Below, piece after piece: positions 35,871 to 44,422 of a DNA stretch of 64,000 bases. Source of the DNA: Prevotella vespertina (lineage in GTDB: Bacteria; Bacteroidota; Bacteroidia; Bacteroidales; Bacteroidaceae); contig NZ_VVIQ01000002.1 of assembly GCF_009728485.1 (NCBI RefSeq), positions 248,001-312,000 on the forward strand. Reading direction: 5' to 3'. The translations under genes were made by a program, and so were the position numbers. Position 1 is the first letter of the stretch. Each line of letters begins with the position of its first letter. Under the pieces are notes generated by a model that had not been told where the DNA came from, did no database searches, and saw nothing but the letters and a program-made list of their open reading frames with translations.

Positions 35871-35967
35871 AGTCTTTTATATTTATTAAATTAATCACTA
35901 ATCATCTTATAATAAAGTGTAATAGTAAATTCGCAAGTAAACTAATAGAAAATAAAAGTAATAACTA

Positions 35968-35975
35968 CAAAAGTA
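35968..35975 (-). promoter_or_regulatory. Promoter of the PLD-type gene
   Basis: TACTTTTG on the minus strand, about 98 bases before ATG 35870. Between it and the HU gene lie only AT-rich sequence, the 22-nt array A and the HU terminator. Confidence 0.5.
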
Positions 35976-36189
35976 ATTATTAGTTTTGATAATTCATTAT
36001 TTATCTGCCATAAATTTACCTATATAAGAATAAGATGCATACTTTTAGACAACACTGGCTCTCTTAGGTATATATTTCGTGACATAGAGATCTGAAATCT
36101 AATTATTTCATTTAAGAGTTATATGAAATGGTATATTTTAAATAATAGTGCATGGATATGTCAATAAATATATAAAATAGATTAAACAC

Positions 36190-36299
36190 CATACTAAGAC
36201 TCTTGAAATTGTCTTATAGGACAATTCAAATTCTCTTATAAGACAATTTTAATTCTCTTATAGGACAATTTTTGCTGTCTAATAGGTATTGATAATCAG
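36190..36299. repeat. 22-nt-period array (array A), between PLD gene and HU gene 2
   Basis: Five units start at 36190, 36212, 36234, 36256 and 36278. The three central ones read TCTTATAGGACAATT or TCTTATAAGACAATT plus AT-rich bases. One boundary forms the palindrome AATTGTC...GACAATT. The outer units are degenerate (14 of 22 bases match for the first). Confidence 0.75.
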
Positions 36300-36342
36300 A
36301 TAGTTACAGAGGTGGATTTTGAGCTATGAAATGCCATAAAAA

Positions 36343-36374
36343 AGATGTGCAGAAGTAAAATATTCTGCACATCT
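36343..36374 (-). terminator. Terminator of HU gene 2
   Basis: AGATGTGCAGAA pairs perfectly with TTCTGCACATCT; on the minus strand a TTTTTT run follows. It lies 33 bases after the HU stop. Confidence 0.8.
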
Positions 36375-36406
36375 AAATGGGTTACTAAACCAACGATTTT
36401 AGCTAC

Positions 36407-36880
36407 TTAAGGATGAAAATTTTCGTCTATATCTGGACCAGAATGTTCTTCTGGTTTAGGCTTCTTTCCATCTGTAGCATTCACGATGTCCTCCTGTGGT
36501 GCAAATTCAAGAAGACGGGCATCAAGGGTATCGCGCATAGTTGTACTCTTCGTAAATTGTACATTAACCTGCTTGATAAGTTGTGCGCCTTTCTTCTTAG
36601 CTTCAGCTGCTGTCGGAGCACCTTGCGATTTCATTGTGAGGCGGAACGAACCTAAATCACCAAGGCGAACTGTATTACCATTTTCTAATGCCTCCATAAC
36701 CTCGTATTGCAAAGCATCTAAAACGGCTTTAACGTCGGCACTTGAAACGGTTGAACGTTTTTCCACACGCTTTACTATCTGTGCAAGCGACATCGGTGTG
36801 GTTGGTGCCATTTGCGGATAATACTTAATCTCGTTTTTCTTCAGCGGATTTTTCTTCGCTTGAATTACATATTTTATCAT
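36407..36880 (-). CDS. HU-family DNA-binding protein 2
   Basis: The 157-residue protein is a Bacteroidales HU-type protein: start MIKYVIQAKKNPLKKNEIKY, a core with NGNTVRLGDLGSFRLTMKS and a tail with KKPKPEEHSGPDIDE. It is divergent from HU proteins 1 and 3, which are close to each other. The minus-strand promoter TACCTTTG lies at 36914-36921. It belongs to the insert that replaces traG to mid-traM, together with the PLD-type gene downstream on the same strand. Confidence 0.85.
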   Translation of the reverse strand: MIKYVIQAKKNPLKKNEIKYYPQMAPTTPMSLAQIVKRVEKRSTVSSADVKAVLDALQYEVMEALENGNTVRLGDLGSFRLTMKSQGAPTAAEAKKKGAQLIKQVNVQFTKSTTMRDTLDARLLEFAPQEDIVNATDGKKPKPEEHSGPDIDENFHP

Positions 36881-36913
36881 ATCCTATAAATTTAAGGAGG
36901 TTAGTAATGAGCA

Positions 36914-36921
36914 CAAAGGTA
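36914..36921 (-). promoter_or_regulatory. Promoter of HU gene 2
   Basis: TACCTTTG on the minus strand, 34 bases before the start at 36880. Confidence 0.55.
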
Positions 36922-37003
36922 ATGATTTTTCTTCATAATCAGCAAAAGACAAATAATATTTTCTAACATTTCTTGAAAAATATTTTCTGGAAGAATTGCT
37001 TTT

Positions 37004-37993
37004 ATGGAGGCGGAGTGTGCAGAGACAGCAGCTTCTACGGCAAAGATAGAAAACTCTATGCATCGCTATGAGGAGAACAATCGCCTCTTAAACTCCTTTT
37101 ACGCTCCCGACCCACACGAGCAGGAGCGTGAAGCCTTGCGCTCGGAGATAGATAACCTCAAAAAGGAACTCTCTGCCAAAGACAGCAGGGAGGACAATGA
37201 AGAGAAACGGTAGCTTGCCTTGATGGAAAAGAGCTATCAAATGGCAGCGAAGTATCTCCCTAAAGCATCAACTCCACCTACCTTCAATAATGGTCTGACG
37301 GCAAGAAAGGAGAAGACGGAAGACACTGTAGGTGGCTCTGATGTCGCTAAGGGCAAGACCATGCAGAACGAAAAGCCTGCAATGGAAGTTCTGCCGGAGC
37401 GTAGGCAGATAGTTTCTTCACTTGACCAGCCTATGAGCGATGTGTACTTTATGGAGGAATACGGCAAGAAGGCTCGTAATATGGGCTTTCATTCGCTTGC
37501 AAGCACGGCTGTACCTACAATGCGCAATACGCTGAAAGTCGTAGTGGACAGGACTACTGTTCTTAAGGAAGGTGACAATGTCGTACTCCGTCTGCTGGAA
37601 ACTGCTAAGGTACAGGGGCTGCGCATTCCACGGCAGAGCCGACTCATAGCCGTCGCCAAGATTGAAGGCAACCGTATGCACCTGCTTATCAAAAGCATTG
37701 AGGTAGACGGGCATATCATAGCCGTCAAGCTCTCGGCATACGACATGGACGGACAGGAGGGTGTGTATATACCAGGCTCGGAGGATATCAATGCGCTTAA
37801 GGAAGTCGGGGCGAACATCGGTGGTTCAATGGGAACATCTTTTACCTTCGCTTCCTCTGCCAAGGACCAGATTATCTCCGAGGCTGCCCGTGGGGTGATG
37901 CAGGGTGCAAGTCAGCTGCTTCAGAAGAAACTGCGTACTATCAAGGTTACGCTCAAGGGTGGCTACCGCCTTTTCTTGGTTCAGTCCAAATAA
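37004..37993 (+). pseudogene. traM: TraM, 5'-truncated and with an amber codon
   Basis: The frame enters TraM-like sequence at MEAECAETAAS and runs through NRLLNSFYAP and a coiled coil to TAG at 37211-37213, where CAG (Gln) is expected (EEKR-stop-LALMEKSYQMA). It continues in the same frame to 37993 with the conserved C-terminal domain (LPERRQIVSSL, RTVLKE-like text and VTLKGGYRLFLVQSK). TraM is a VirB10-like channel protein; its N-terminal membrane anchor is lost to the insert on the left. A restart at ATG 37223 or 37220 could still give the C-terminal domain. Confidence 0.78.
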
Positions 37994-38041
37994 AACAATC
38001 AAAAATGATAAGTAAAAAATAACATCAAATCAAAAGGAACA

Positions 38042-38992
38042 ATGAAGAAAATTATTTTATCAATGGCTATGCTTGCCATGGTGGGAGCAACAGCCACAGC
38101 ACAGGAAAACAATGATGGTCTCACACCAAGCCGTCCGCTTACTTCGGGAGAGCTCTTTCAAGGTATGAGCCGTGCTATTCCAACGGGGCGTGTCGTCCTG
38201 CCATACGGCTTGGACGTAACCTTTGACAAGACCGTGCATCTTATCTTCCCTTCTGCCATTCGTTATGTAGACTTAGGTTCACAGAATATCATTGCAGGAA
38301 AGGCAGAGGATGCAGAGAACGTACTACGTGTAAAGGCTTCAGTGAAGGACTTTGAGACGGAAACCAATATGAGTGTCATCTGTGAGGACGGCTCTTTCTA
38401 TGCTTTCAACGTAAAATATGCCGATGAGCCGGAGAAACTCAGCATAGAGATGAAAGACTTTCTTTCTACGACAGAAGGCAGGCTACCAAGCAATCGTGCC
38501 GACATCTATTTTAAGGAACTCGGCAACGAGTCTCCCGTATTAGTAAAACTGATGATGCAGACTATCTATCAGAACGACAAGCGTACCATCAAACATATCG
38601 GTGCACAGCAGTTTGGTATGAAGTTCCTGCTTCGTGGCTTGTATGCCCATAACGGCTTGCTGTATTTCCACATTCGTATGGAAAACTGCACGAATATGCC
38701 ATACTCGGTGGACTTCATCACGTTCAAGGTGGTGGATAAGAAGATGGCAAAGCGCACCGCTATACAAGAACAGCTATTACAGCCAGTTCGTGCCTATCAT
38801 CAGGTGATGCAGGTGCGGGGTATGGGCAGTGAACACACTGTGTTTGCACTCGAGCAGTTTTCTCTTGCAGAAGACAAGCAGCTTGAAGTGACACTCTATG
38901 AGAGAAATGGCGGTCGTACACTGACTTTTTATGTGACGGCAGAAGACCTGCAACTGGCAAAGAAGATTGATAACCTCAAACTGAAATGGTAG
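38042..38992 (+). CDS. traN: Conjugal transfer protein TraN (DUF4138)
   Basis: The 316-residue protein has a signal peptide (cut near ATAQ) and the DUF4138 layout with GLDVTFDKTVHLIFPSAIRY near the start. TraN is a VirB9-like outer-membrane-side partner of TraM. It is complete and follows traM by 48 bases. Confidence 0.88.
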   Translation: MKKIILSMAMLAMVGATATAQENNDGLTPSRPLTSGELFQGMSRAIPTGRVVLPYGLDVTFDKTVHLIFPSAIRYVDLGSQNIIAGKAEDAENVLRVKASVKDFETETNMSVICEDGSFYAFNVKYADEPEKLSIEMKDFLSTTEGRLPSNRADIYFKELGNESPVLVKLMMQTIYQNDKRTIKHIGAQQFGMKFLLRGLYAHNGLLYFHIRMENCTNMPYSVDFITFKVVDKKMAKRTAIQEQLLQPVRAYHQVMQVRGMGSEHTVFALEQFSLAEDKQLEVTLYERNGGRTLTFYVTAEDLQLAKKIDNLKLKW

Positions 38993-38997
38993 ACATT

Positions 38998-39579
38998 ATG
39001 AAGAAAAAAATCATTTTATCGGTTTGTGCAGCGGTGGCCATGACTTTCAGTCTGCCATCGCAGGCACAGCGACTGATACCCAAGCAACGTGGGATTGAAG
39101 TCCTGGGTAGTATTCCTCTTATCAAGGGTGAGAAACTCTTTGCAGGTGATAACTTCGGCATGGGAGTATCACTCACCCGCTATTTGAGTCGTGAGAACTA
39201 TACCTTTGTTATGGCAGAGTATGAACAGCAGAATATGCCGTACAGAAGTTATGACGTAAAACTCAAAGATGCACTCTTGCAAGTGGGCTATATGCACCCT
39301 GTTCTCTCCGACAGGGGTAAGAATGTGTTTCTTTATGGTGGCATATCCGCTTTGAGTGGCTATGAGCAACTGAACAAGGACAAAAGGCTGCTGCCTGATG
39401 GGGCAACACTGCTCGACCGTTCCCGCTTTGTCTATGGCGGTGCCGTGCATGGTTCGGTGGAAGTGTTCCTAACGGACAGGGTTCTCTTTCTTGTAAAGGG
39501 GCAGGGACGTTTCCTCTTTGGAACGGACGTGCATCGTTTTCGTCCGGCTGTTTCTGCAGGATTAAGGTTTAACTTTTAA
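38998..39579 (+). CDS. traO: Conjugal transfer protein TraO
   Basis: The 193-residue protein has a signal peptide (SLPSQAQRLIP) and a predicted small beta-barrel with repeated Gly/aromatic strands, as in TraO of CTnDOT-type elements. I start at ATG 38998, which gives the better signal peptide; ATG 38986 in the same frame overlaps traN. TraO sits at the outer membrane or periplasm. Confidence 0.82.
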   Translation: MKKKIILSVCAAVAMTFSLPSQAQRLIPKQRGIEVLGSIPLIKGEKLFAGDNFGMGVSLTRYLSRENYTFVMAEYEQQNMPYRSYDVKLKDALLQVGYMHPVLSDRGKNVFLYGGISALSGYEQLNKDKRLLPDGATLLDRSRFVYGGAVHGSVEVFLTDRVLFLVKGQGRFLFGTDVHRFRPAVSAGLRFNF

Positions 39580-39591
39580 GTAGAAGAAAAG

Positions 39592-40050
39592 ATGAAAAAG
39601 ATATTGAATACGATATGGGTAATGGGTGTGCTGACCCTTGCCGTGTTTTGCCTATCTGCTTGTGATAGGGATTTGGATGTTCAGCAGTCTTATCCGTTTA
39701 CGGTGGAGACAATGCCGGTTCAGAAGGACATTATAAGGGGGCAGACGGCTGAGATACGCTGCACGCTGAAGCGAGGCGGTGAGTTTGCTGACACTCGCTA
39801 TACGATACGTTATTTCCAGTCTGACGGCAAAGGCTTGCTAAGAAATGACAATGCTACTGTCTTCAAGCCGAACGACCGTTATCCGCTGACGAAGGATGTG
39901 TTCCGCTTATACTACACTTCTCTGTCATCTGACCGCCAGACGATTGATGTATATGTGGAGGATAGTTTCGGCAGGGTTCAGCAGCTGACCTTTAGTTTTA
40001 ACAACGAGCGGGAAGAGGGCAAGGACAAGCCTGCATCTTCTCGTCACTAA
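39592..40050 (+). CDS. traQ: DUF3872 conjugal transfer protein (TraQ-like)
   Basis: The 152-residue lipoprotein (CLSACDRDLD lipobox) has the DUF3872 pattern DVQQSYPFTVETMPVQKDI. In CTnDOT the TraP primase gene lies between traO and traQ; here traO and this gene are 12 bases apart, so traP is absent. Role in transfer is not known in detail. Confidence 0.8.
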   Translation: MKKILNTIWVMGVLTLAVFCLSACDRDLDVQQSYPFTVETMPVQKDIIRGQTAEIRCTLKRGGEFADTRYTIRYFQSDGKGLLRNDNATVFKPNDRYPLTKDVFRLYYTSLSSDRQTIDVYVEDSFGRVQQLTFSFNNEREEGKDKPASSRH

Positions 40051-40061
40051 AAGCGTAATGG

Positions 40062-40571
40062 ATGCGAACGATAAATTCTTTCATTTTACTTTGTGTATTC
40101 TGCCTGTTCTGTCAGCCGATCCTTGCACAGCGCAGGGTGCGGCTGGCAGACTTGCCTCCTTTTGAGCGTGCAGTAGTTGTTGTTAAATACTTTGAGGGAC
40201 TTCATAATAAGCCGAAGGATTTTCCTTATGTAGGGTATGGTCATCAGCTGCAACCAGGAGAGCACTTCACGGCGGATATGACGGAACAGCAGGCAGACTC
40301 CCTGCTCCGTGCCGACCTTTGGAAATGTTTTGAACACTTCAAGAGGTATGGTAAGGATGCCCTGCTACTCAGCCTACTTGCCTATAATGTGGGTGTGGGG
40401 CGATTGCTTGGATATGGTAAGCACCCAAAGAGTAAGCTACTGTGAAAGATAGAGGCTGGAGATAGAAACTTCTATTGGGAGTATGTTTCGTTTTGCCGAT
40501 ATAAGGGTAAAGTTTTGAATGGGTTAGTCAAACGCCGAAAGGTTGAGTTTGCGTTGTTCTTTATCATCTGA
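40062..40571 (+). pseudogene. Lysozyme-like conjugation protein with internal stop
   Basis: The signal peptide (PILAQRRVR) and the phage-type lysozyme core (YFEGLHNKPKDFPYVGYGH, Glu in FEG, SLLAYNVGVG) show a peptidoglycan-degrading enzyme that opens the cell wall for the transfer channel. TGA at 40443-40445 stops the frame after SKLL, but the same frame continues KIEAGDRNFYWEYVSF to a stop at 40569. CGA (Arg) to TGA is the likely change. The full protein would have 169 residues; the truncated one has 127. Confidence 0.75.
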
Positions 40572-40627
40572 CTATATTAAACCAAGAATTATTCCTATGA
40601 TGTTGTTTCTATTTTGCTGAAAAATTG

Positions 40628-40635
40628 TAACTTTG
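40628..40635 (+). promoter_or_regulatory. Promoter of the DJ-1/PfpI gene
   Basis: TAACTTTG, 24 bases before ATG 40660. Confidence 0.6.
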
Positions 40636-40659
40636 TATTACGATTAAATAGGATAAGCA

Positions 40660-41262
40660 ATGAATAAAGAAACAAAAAAGGTACTCTTCGTCTTATTGAA
40701 TGAGTACACAGATTGGGAAGGTGCTTTTCTCTCTACAGCCCTTCATGTTGGCGTAATACCAGGTAGTGAAATCAAGTACAGAGTGCATACAGTTGCTCCG
40801 ACATTAGATGCAGTCTGTTCCATTGGTGGATTCAAAACGTTACCTGATTATTCTTTTGAGAATATGCCCAAAGACTATGCAGCCTTAGTCCTTATCGGTG
40901 GCAATCGATGGGATTCACCTGAAGCAGAACTTGTTGCGCCATTGGTACAAGAAGCATTGGATAAGGGTAAAATAGTAGGAGCGATATGCAACGGAGCATC
41001 GTTTCTGTGTGCTCATGGCTTCTTGAACAACGTAAAACATACGGGTAATGGTCTCGACCAACTTAAACAATGGGGTGGTGAAAGATACACGAACGAAACA
41101 GGATATGTGAACGCACAGGCTGTAAGTGATAAAAACATCGTTACAGCAAATATTACTGGTCACTTGGAGTTCACTCGTGAAATGCTCTTACTTCTGAAAG
41201 CCAATACCTCGGAAAAGATTGCAGCTTGGTATGACTTTTATAAGAATGGATTTGTAAAATAG
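40660..41262 (+). CDS. DJ-1/PfpI family protein
   Basis: The 200-residue protein has the class I glutamine-amidotransferase-like fold of DJ-1/PfpI, with the nucleophilic Cys in GAICNGASFL and ALVLIGGNRWDSP before it. Members act as deglycases, chaperones or proteases; the activity cannot be fixed from sequence. It has its own promoter and terminator and looks like cargo beyond the transfer operon, with no visible functional link to it. Confidence 0.82.
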   Translation: MNKETKKVLFVLLNEYTDWEGAFLSTALHVGVIPGSEIKYRVHTVAPTLDAVCSIGGFKTLPDYSFENMPKDYAALVLIGGNRWDSPEAELVAPLVQEALDKGKIVGAICNGASFLCAHGFLNNVKHTGNGLDQLKQWGGERYTNETGYVNAQAVSDKNIVTANITGHLEFTREMLLLLKANTSEKIAAWYDFYKNGFVK

Positions 41263-41279
41263 TAGTCATACTACTAAAT

Positions 41280-41321
41280 AAAATTGATACGTGGAGTACA
41301 TCGTCTCCACGCATCAATTTT
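41280..41321. terminator. Terminator of the DJ-1/PfpI gene
   Basis: AAAATTGATACGTGGAG pairs with CTCCACGCATCAATTTT (41305-41321), one mismatch. It lies between the convergent DJ-1/PfpI and HU genes and can serve both. Confidence 0.75.
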
Positions 41322-41350
41322 ATAGTTAGCAATCACACATACATCTTATT

Positions 41351-41812
41351 TTATGGATGCGGTTCTGGCTGAGGTCCTGGATTGGGATGTTCCTCACCAG
41401 ACTTCTTGTCAGGTGCTGAAACACGTTCGTAGCTCACGCCAGTAAGTGTAAAATACTTCTTTGAAGGGGTGAGATGTACCACAGGTTTCGTAATATGAAC
41501 CTTTGGGTTGAACTCCGTTTTTCCCTTCTCAACCAATTTACTCTGGAAAGAAGGTGTAAGTGTCCCGATGTCTCCGAAGTCTACAATGTCTCCGTTCTCA
41601 ACGTGCTTCTTTGCTATCTCAGCTGCAAGTCTGAGAACAGCCTCGACTTCTGCACCTGTGAACGTTGTAGCGTGTGCCACTTCATCACAGAAACTACGAT
41701 GATCAACTCTCTTTCGTCCTGTAGGATGAGCCTGCACAACGATTTTCCCTTTCAAATTTCCAACTGTTCCTTTACGCTCCTTTAGCGTATAAGCAATGGG
41801 TCTGTTCGCCAT
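41351..41812 (-). CDS. HU-family DNA-binding protein 3
   Basis: The 153-residue protein is a close paralogue of HU protein 1 (MANRPIAYTLKERKGTVG, HPTGRKRVD, NGDIVDFGDIGTLTPSF) with a Pro-rich tail (NPGPQPEPHP). I start at ATG 41812 by alignment; ATG 41818 is two codons upstream. Promoter TACCTTTG (minus strand) is at 41894-41901, and the 22-nt array B lies just beyond it, the same arrangement as for HU gene 1. Confidence 0.85.
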   Translation of the reverse strand: MANRPIAYTLKERKGTVGNLKGKIVVQAHPTGRKRVDHRSFCDEVAHATTFTGAEVEAVLRLAAEIAKKHVENGDIVDFGDIGTLTPSFQSKLVEKGKTEFNPKVHITKPVVHLTPSKKYFTLTGVSYERVSAPDKKSGEEHPNPGPQPEPHP

Positions 41813-41893
41813 AGTCATTAGTGTTGCCCCCGATTGTTAAGCCTTTGGAGGCTGGGGCTTTATCCTCCTCAACTTGTTAGTAGATTTATATCA

Positions 41894-41901
41894 CAAAGGT
41901 A
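41894..41901 (-). promoter_or_regulatory. Promoter of HU gene 3
   Basis: TACCTTTG on the minus strand, about 80 bases before the start, the same distance as for HU gene 1. Confidence 0.6.
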
Positions 41902-41952
41902 AGAAAACATTTGACTATCTCCAAGAAAAGCACATACTTTTTTTGACACTTA

Positions 41953-42106
41953 TCAACCCTTTTTCGCAAAGGGGTTCACCTAAATGAGTAAAAACATCTA
42001 CCTATTATCAGAAAACCGTCTACCTTTTCCGCCAAAAGGGTCTACCTTTTCTTTTAAAAAGGTCTACCTTTTTCGCCGAAAAGGTAGACCCTTTTTGAAG
42101 AAACTG
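41953..42106. repeat. 22-nt-period array (array B), upstream of HU gene 3
   Basis: Seven units start at 41953, 41975, 41997, 42019, 42041, 42063 and 42085. Four begin TCTACCT, and most contain a Y-rich then A/G-rich half (CCTTTTcgccgAAAAGG), so each can form a small hairpin. The last is inverted-like (TAGACCC). The period is exactly 22 throughout. Confidence 0.85.
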
Positions 42107-42135
42107 ACAAACCTCTTCTGTAGATTTGGATATGG

Positions 42136-42243
42136 TTAATTAATAACCCTAATGAGAATATGCAGTATTTGGCTTTCACCTTGTCCGCCAATTTTCAATT
42201 CATCCGCATAGTTGTAGATGATGTCCTCAATCTCTGTCTTCAT
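42136..42243 (-). CDS. Small ORF of 35 residues after the PcfJ gene
   Basis: ATG 42243 to TAA 42136 encodes a small acidic-to-neutral peptide (MKTEIEDIIYNYADELKIGG onward). It follows the PcfJ-type gene by 27 bases on the same strand. The codon pattern looks natural, but there is no strong ribosome-binding site and no recognised family. Confidence 0.4.
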   Translation of the reverse strand: MKTEIEDIIYNYADELKIGGQGESQILHILIRVIN

Positions 42244-42270
42244 ATCTCTGATAATTTAATGGTTCATACT

Positions 42271-43560
42271 TTATGCTGTTGCTTTCATTCTTCGGCTTAT
42301 AAGACCTCGATTGGCATTGACAAGGTTTACAATTTGCTCGTGATATTCCGTATTCTTGTTGCATACCCCACGACTTTGCACCACTTCCAATGTTCGTAAT
42401 GATACTTCAATGGTTTCTATTCGCTTGCCTTCAATGGTAGCCGAAAGGATAAGGGAGTCCTCCTTGAGGTAATATGCATTTGAAAATACGCAATGGTGCA
42501 TTGATACACCTTCATCTAAATGCTCCTGCACGCTCTCTAATACGTGGACTTGGATTGTGCCGTCCGTGAAAGCGATACCAAAAAACTTGGATTTGAGTTC
42601 CTTGAAACGCTTTTCATCTTCCATTGCTTTTTTTTGCTTCTGTTCTATCTCCTCCCTTTCACGCACTCTGAGAAGTTCCTCGTGTCTGCGGTCGTGTTCG
42701 CCTTTAAGGTCTGTTGGGCATAAATATTTTGGATTATGAATATCCTTTCCTAATCTTCTAAGTGTATCTATATAATCACTCCAAAGAGAAATGTCTACTA
42801 TCTCATAGCCATTACGGACTGCAATCTTGTAGGACTGCCATAGTTCCTCAAAAGTCCTCCTGTTGCCAAGAAAATAAAGCAAATGGTCTGTACGACCTGC
42901 CTTTAGCAATGTTTCCACACGGCTGTCTGTAAGCAATGCAGGAATAAGATGGGTAGGCACGATGCCATAGAAATTATCCTTAAAACCATTTCTGCGAAGT
43001 ATGTCTGTAACCTTGAACTTCGGATATATGGGTGAGTAGGCAATATACTGATAGGCTTCATTATCGTTGCGTATCGCCATAGGACTATAATAGGAAAAGG
43101 TATCAACATAGTGTCCCAATACCCTCTGTATGCCAACCACAGTTTTTCGTCCCTGCATATTCCACCAATACTGCCCAATCTCAATTATAGAAGTCTGTGC
43201 TTTGTAACCTTTCTCCATACCCACAATAAGTAGGAACATACGTAATACTTGAAACTCTCCACAAGTAGTAAGTATGGTGAAATACTGCTTCTGCTGCAAC
43301 TTGCGCTCGTATGTTTCCTTGACCTGCAACTTTGCCCTGCAATGAGGGCAAGTGCAAGTTTCTCTTTGTTTGTCCATTACCCAACTATGCCCACAATCCA
43401 TACAAGTGGTGCGACCTTTTGGCAAGCGGTAGGCGAAGTGGTCTATACACTCACGGAATGCCCACTTGTCTTGTGTCTTGGTTATTGGACGAAGATACTT
43501 ACTTTGTTCCAAAACTGCCTTCTCAAATTTGTTTCTCGGTTTCATAGGCTTAAAAATCAA
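42271..43560 (-). CDS. PcfJ-like protein
   Basis: The 429-residue protein has an N-terminal zinc-ribbon-like motif (CMDCGHSW with CPHC, about residues 54-80), a central helical part, a charged coiled region (EEIEQKQKKAMEDEKRF) and a C-terminal PcfJ-type domain with VSMHHCVFSNAYY. PcfJ-type proteins are common in conjugative elements and have no settled function. The start overlaps the PcfK-type gene by 11 bases, so both are in one operon. Confidence 0.8.
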   Translation of the reverse strand: MIFKPMKPRNKFEKAVLEQSKYLRPITKTQDKWAFRECIDHFAYRLPKGRTTCMDCGHSWVMDKQRETCTCPHCRAKLQVKETYERKLQQKQYFTILTTCGEFQVLRMFLLIVGMEKGYKAQTSIIEIGQYWWNMQGRKTVVGIQRVLGHYVDTFSYYSPMAIRNDNEAYQYIAYSPIYPKFKVTDILRRNGFKDNFYGIVPTHLIPALLTDSRVETLLKAGRTDHLLYFLGNRRTFEELWQSYKIAVRNGYEIVDISLWSDYIDTLRRLGKDIHNPKYLCPTDLKGEHDRRHEELLRVREREEIEQKQKKAMEDEKRFKELKSKFFGIAFTDGTIQVHVLESVQEHLDEGVSMHHCVFSNAYYLKEDSLILSATIEGKRIETIEVSLRTLEVVQSRGVCNKNTEYHEQIVNLVNANRGLISRRMKATA

Positions 43561-43969
43561 ATAGTGATGGTTGTACTTGGGTTGCTATGCTCTCGGTCTT
43601 TTTAACTCGTGCGTTACGGCTCTGTAACTTGGCAAGTTCCTCACGCTGATATTGCTTAATAGCTTCCTGCCTTGCTTCGGCTTTTTCTTCCTCTGTGAGT
43701 TCTACAATGTGATTGACGGCAACTTGGCAGGAAACAGACTTACCTACTTCTATATCGTCCTCATCGTAGTAGTGAATAGCCATAGAGAAGATTTCATCAT
43801 CATCAAAGCCGTTGCAACCGCTTTTCTGTACTTCATTAAGAATGTAGGTGATGCACTCCTCGATATTCTTGTTTGGCTTCAATAAGTTAGGGGCAAATAA
43901 TGGGTCTGTCATAGCACGCTGATTAAGATACTCGGCTATTGTCCGTGTGAAATGTTCTGTTCCTTTCAT
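43550..43969 (-). CDS. PcfK-like protein
   Basis: I start at ATG 43969 (MKGTEHFTRTIAEYLNQRA), which gives 139 residues and the usual PcfK N-terminus; the longer frame to 44065 lies inside the preceding gene. The middle contains ECITYILNEVQKSGCNGF and acidic DDDE; the C-terminus ends PSLFDF. PcfK and PcfJ genes usually occur together, as here. Function is not known. Confidence 0.78.
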   Translation of the reverse strand: MKGTEHFTRTIAEYLNQRAMTDPLFAPNLLKPNKNIEECITYILNEVQKSGCNGFDDDEIFSMAIHYYDEDDIEVGKSVSCQVAVNHIVELTEEEKAEARQEAIKQYQREELAKLQSRNARVKKTESIATQVQPSLFDF

Positions 43970-43974
43970 ATTGC

Positions 43975-44406
43975 TTAGTATTTTGGGATTTCTACTATCT
44001 GATTGATGCGTCCATATAGGTAGGCTCTTAGGCTTGTTCTGTCGGGTGCGTAATACTCTGTCCATTGTCCGTACTGATTGACAAGGTATTTCTTCAGTAC
44101 ATCAAAGAAGTCAAAGCGATAGCCTTGTAGGGGAACGGCTGTGCGGAAATAGGTGTTTGAGTTTACCGCTTCACATAGCCAATTCTTTTCTTCACGGCTC
44201 ATACACTCGCCACGATTGAGTTTTGCACGCAGGAGATATACTTTGCTATTACAAAGGCTCTCCAAAGGGGGAACGTCCCATTGTACAAACTTAATTGCCA
44301 ACACTTGCTCACTTTTTTCAGCCACAGGGTTAATGCGGTAATGAGAGGAGGAGCTATATCCTTTTCTGTTCATCGAAGATGTTGTATTTACTTTTTGCTT
44401 ATCCAT
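43975..44406 (-). CDS. Conserved element protein of unknown function
   Basis: The 143-residue protein from ATG 44406 (MDKQKVNTTSSMNRKGYSSS) ends five bases before the PcfK start, in the same operon. I chose this start because upstream residues in the frame overlap a conserved non-coding element. It has no known motif; the C-terminal half is rich in Tyr and Arg (YFRTAVPLQGYRFDFFDVL). Similar small genes precede pcfK in related elements, from memory. Confidence 0.55.
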   Translation of the reverse strand: MDKQKVNTTSSMNRKGYSSSSHYRINPVAEKSEQVLAIKFVQWDVPPLESLCNSKVYLLRAKLNRGECMSREEKNWLCEAVNSNTYFRTAVPLQGYRFDFFDVLKKYLVNQYGQWTEYYAPDRTSLRAYLYGRINQIVEIPKY

Positions 44407-44422
44407 AGCGACATTTTTTTTA

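Noticed and set aside
36190..36299. CRISPR array
   Set aside because: The 22-nt units follow each other without unique spacers, there are no cas genes, and units diverge along the array. The same holds for the other 22-nt arrays.
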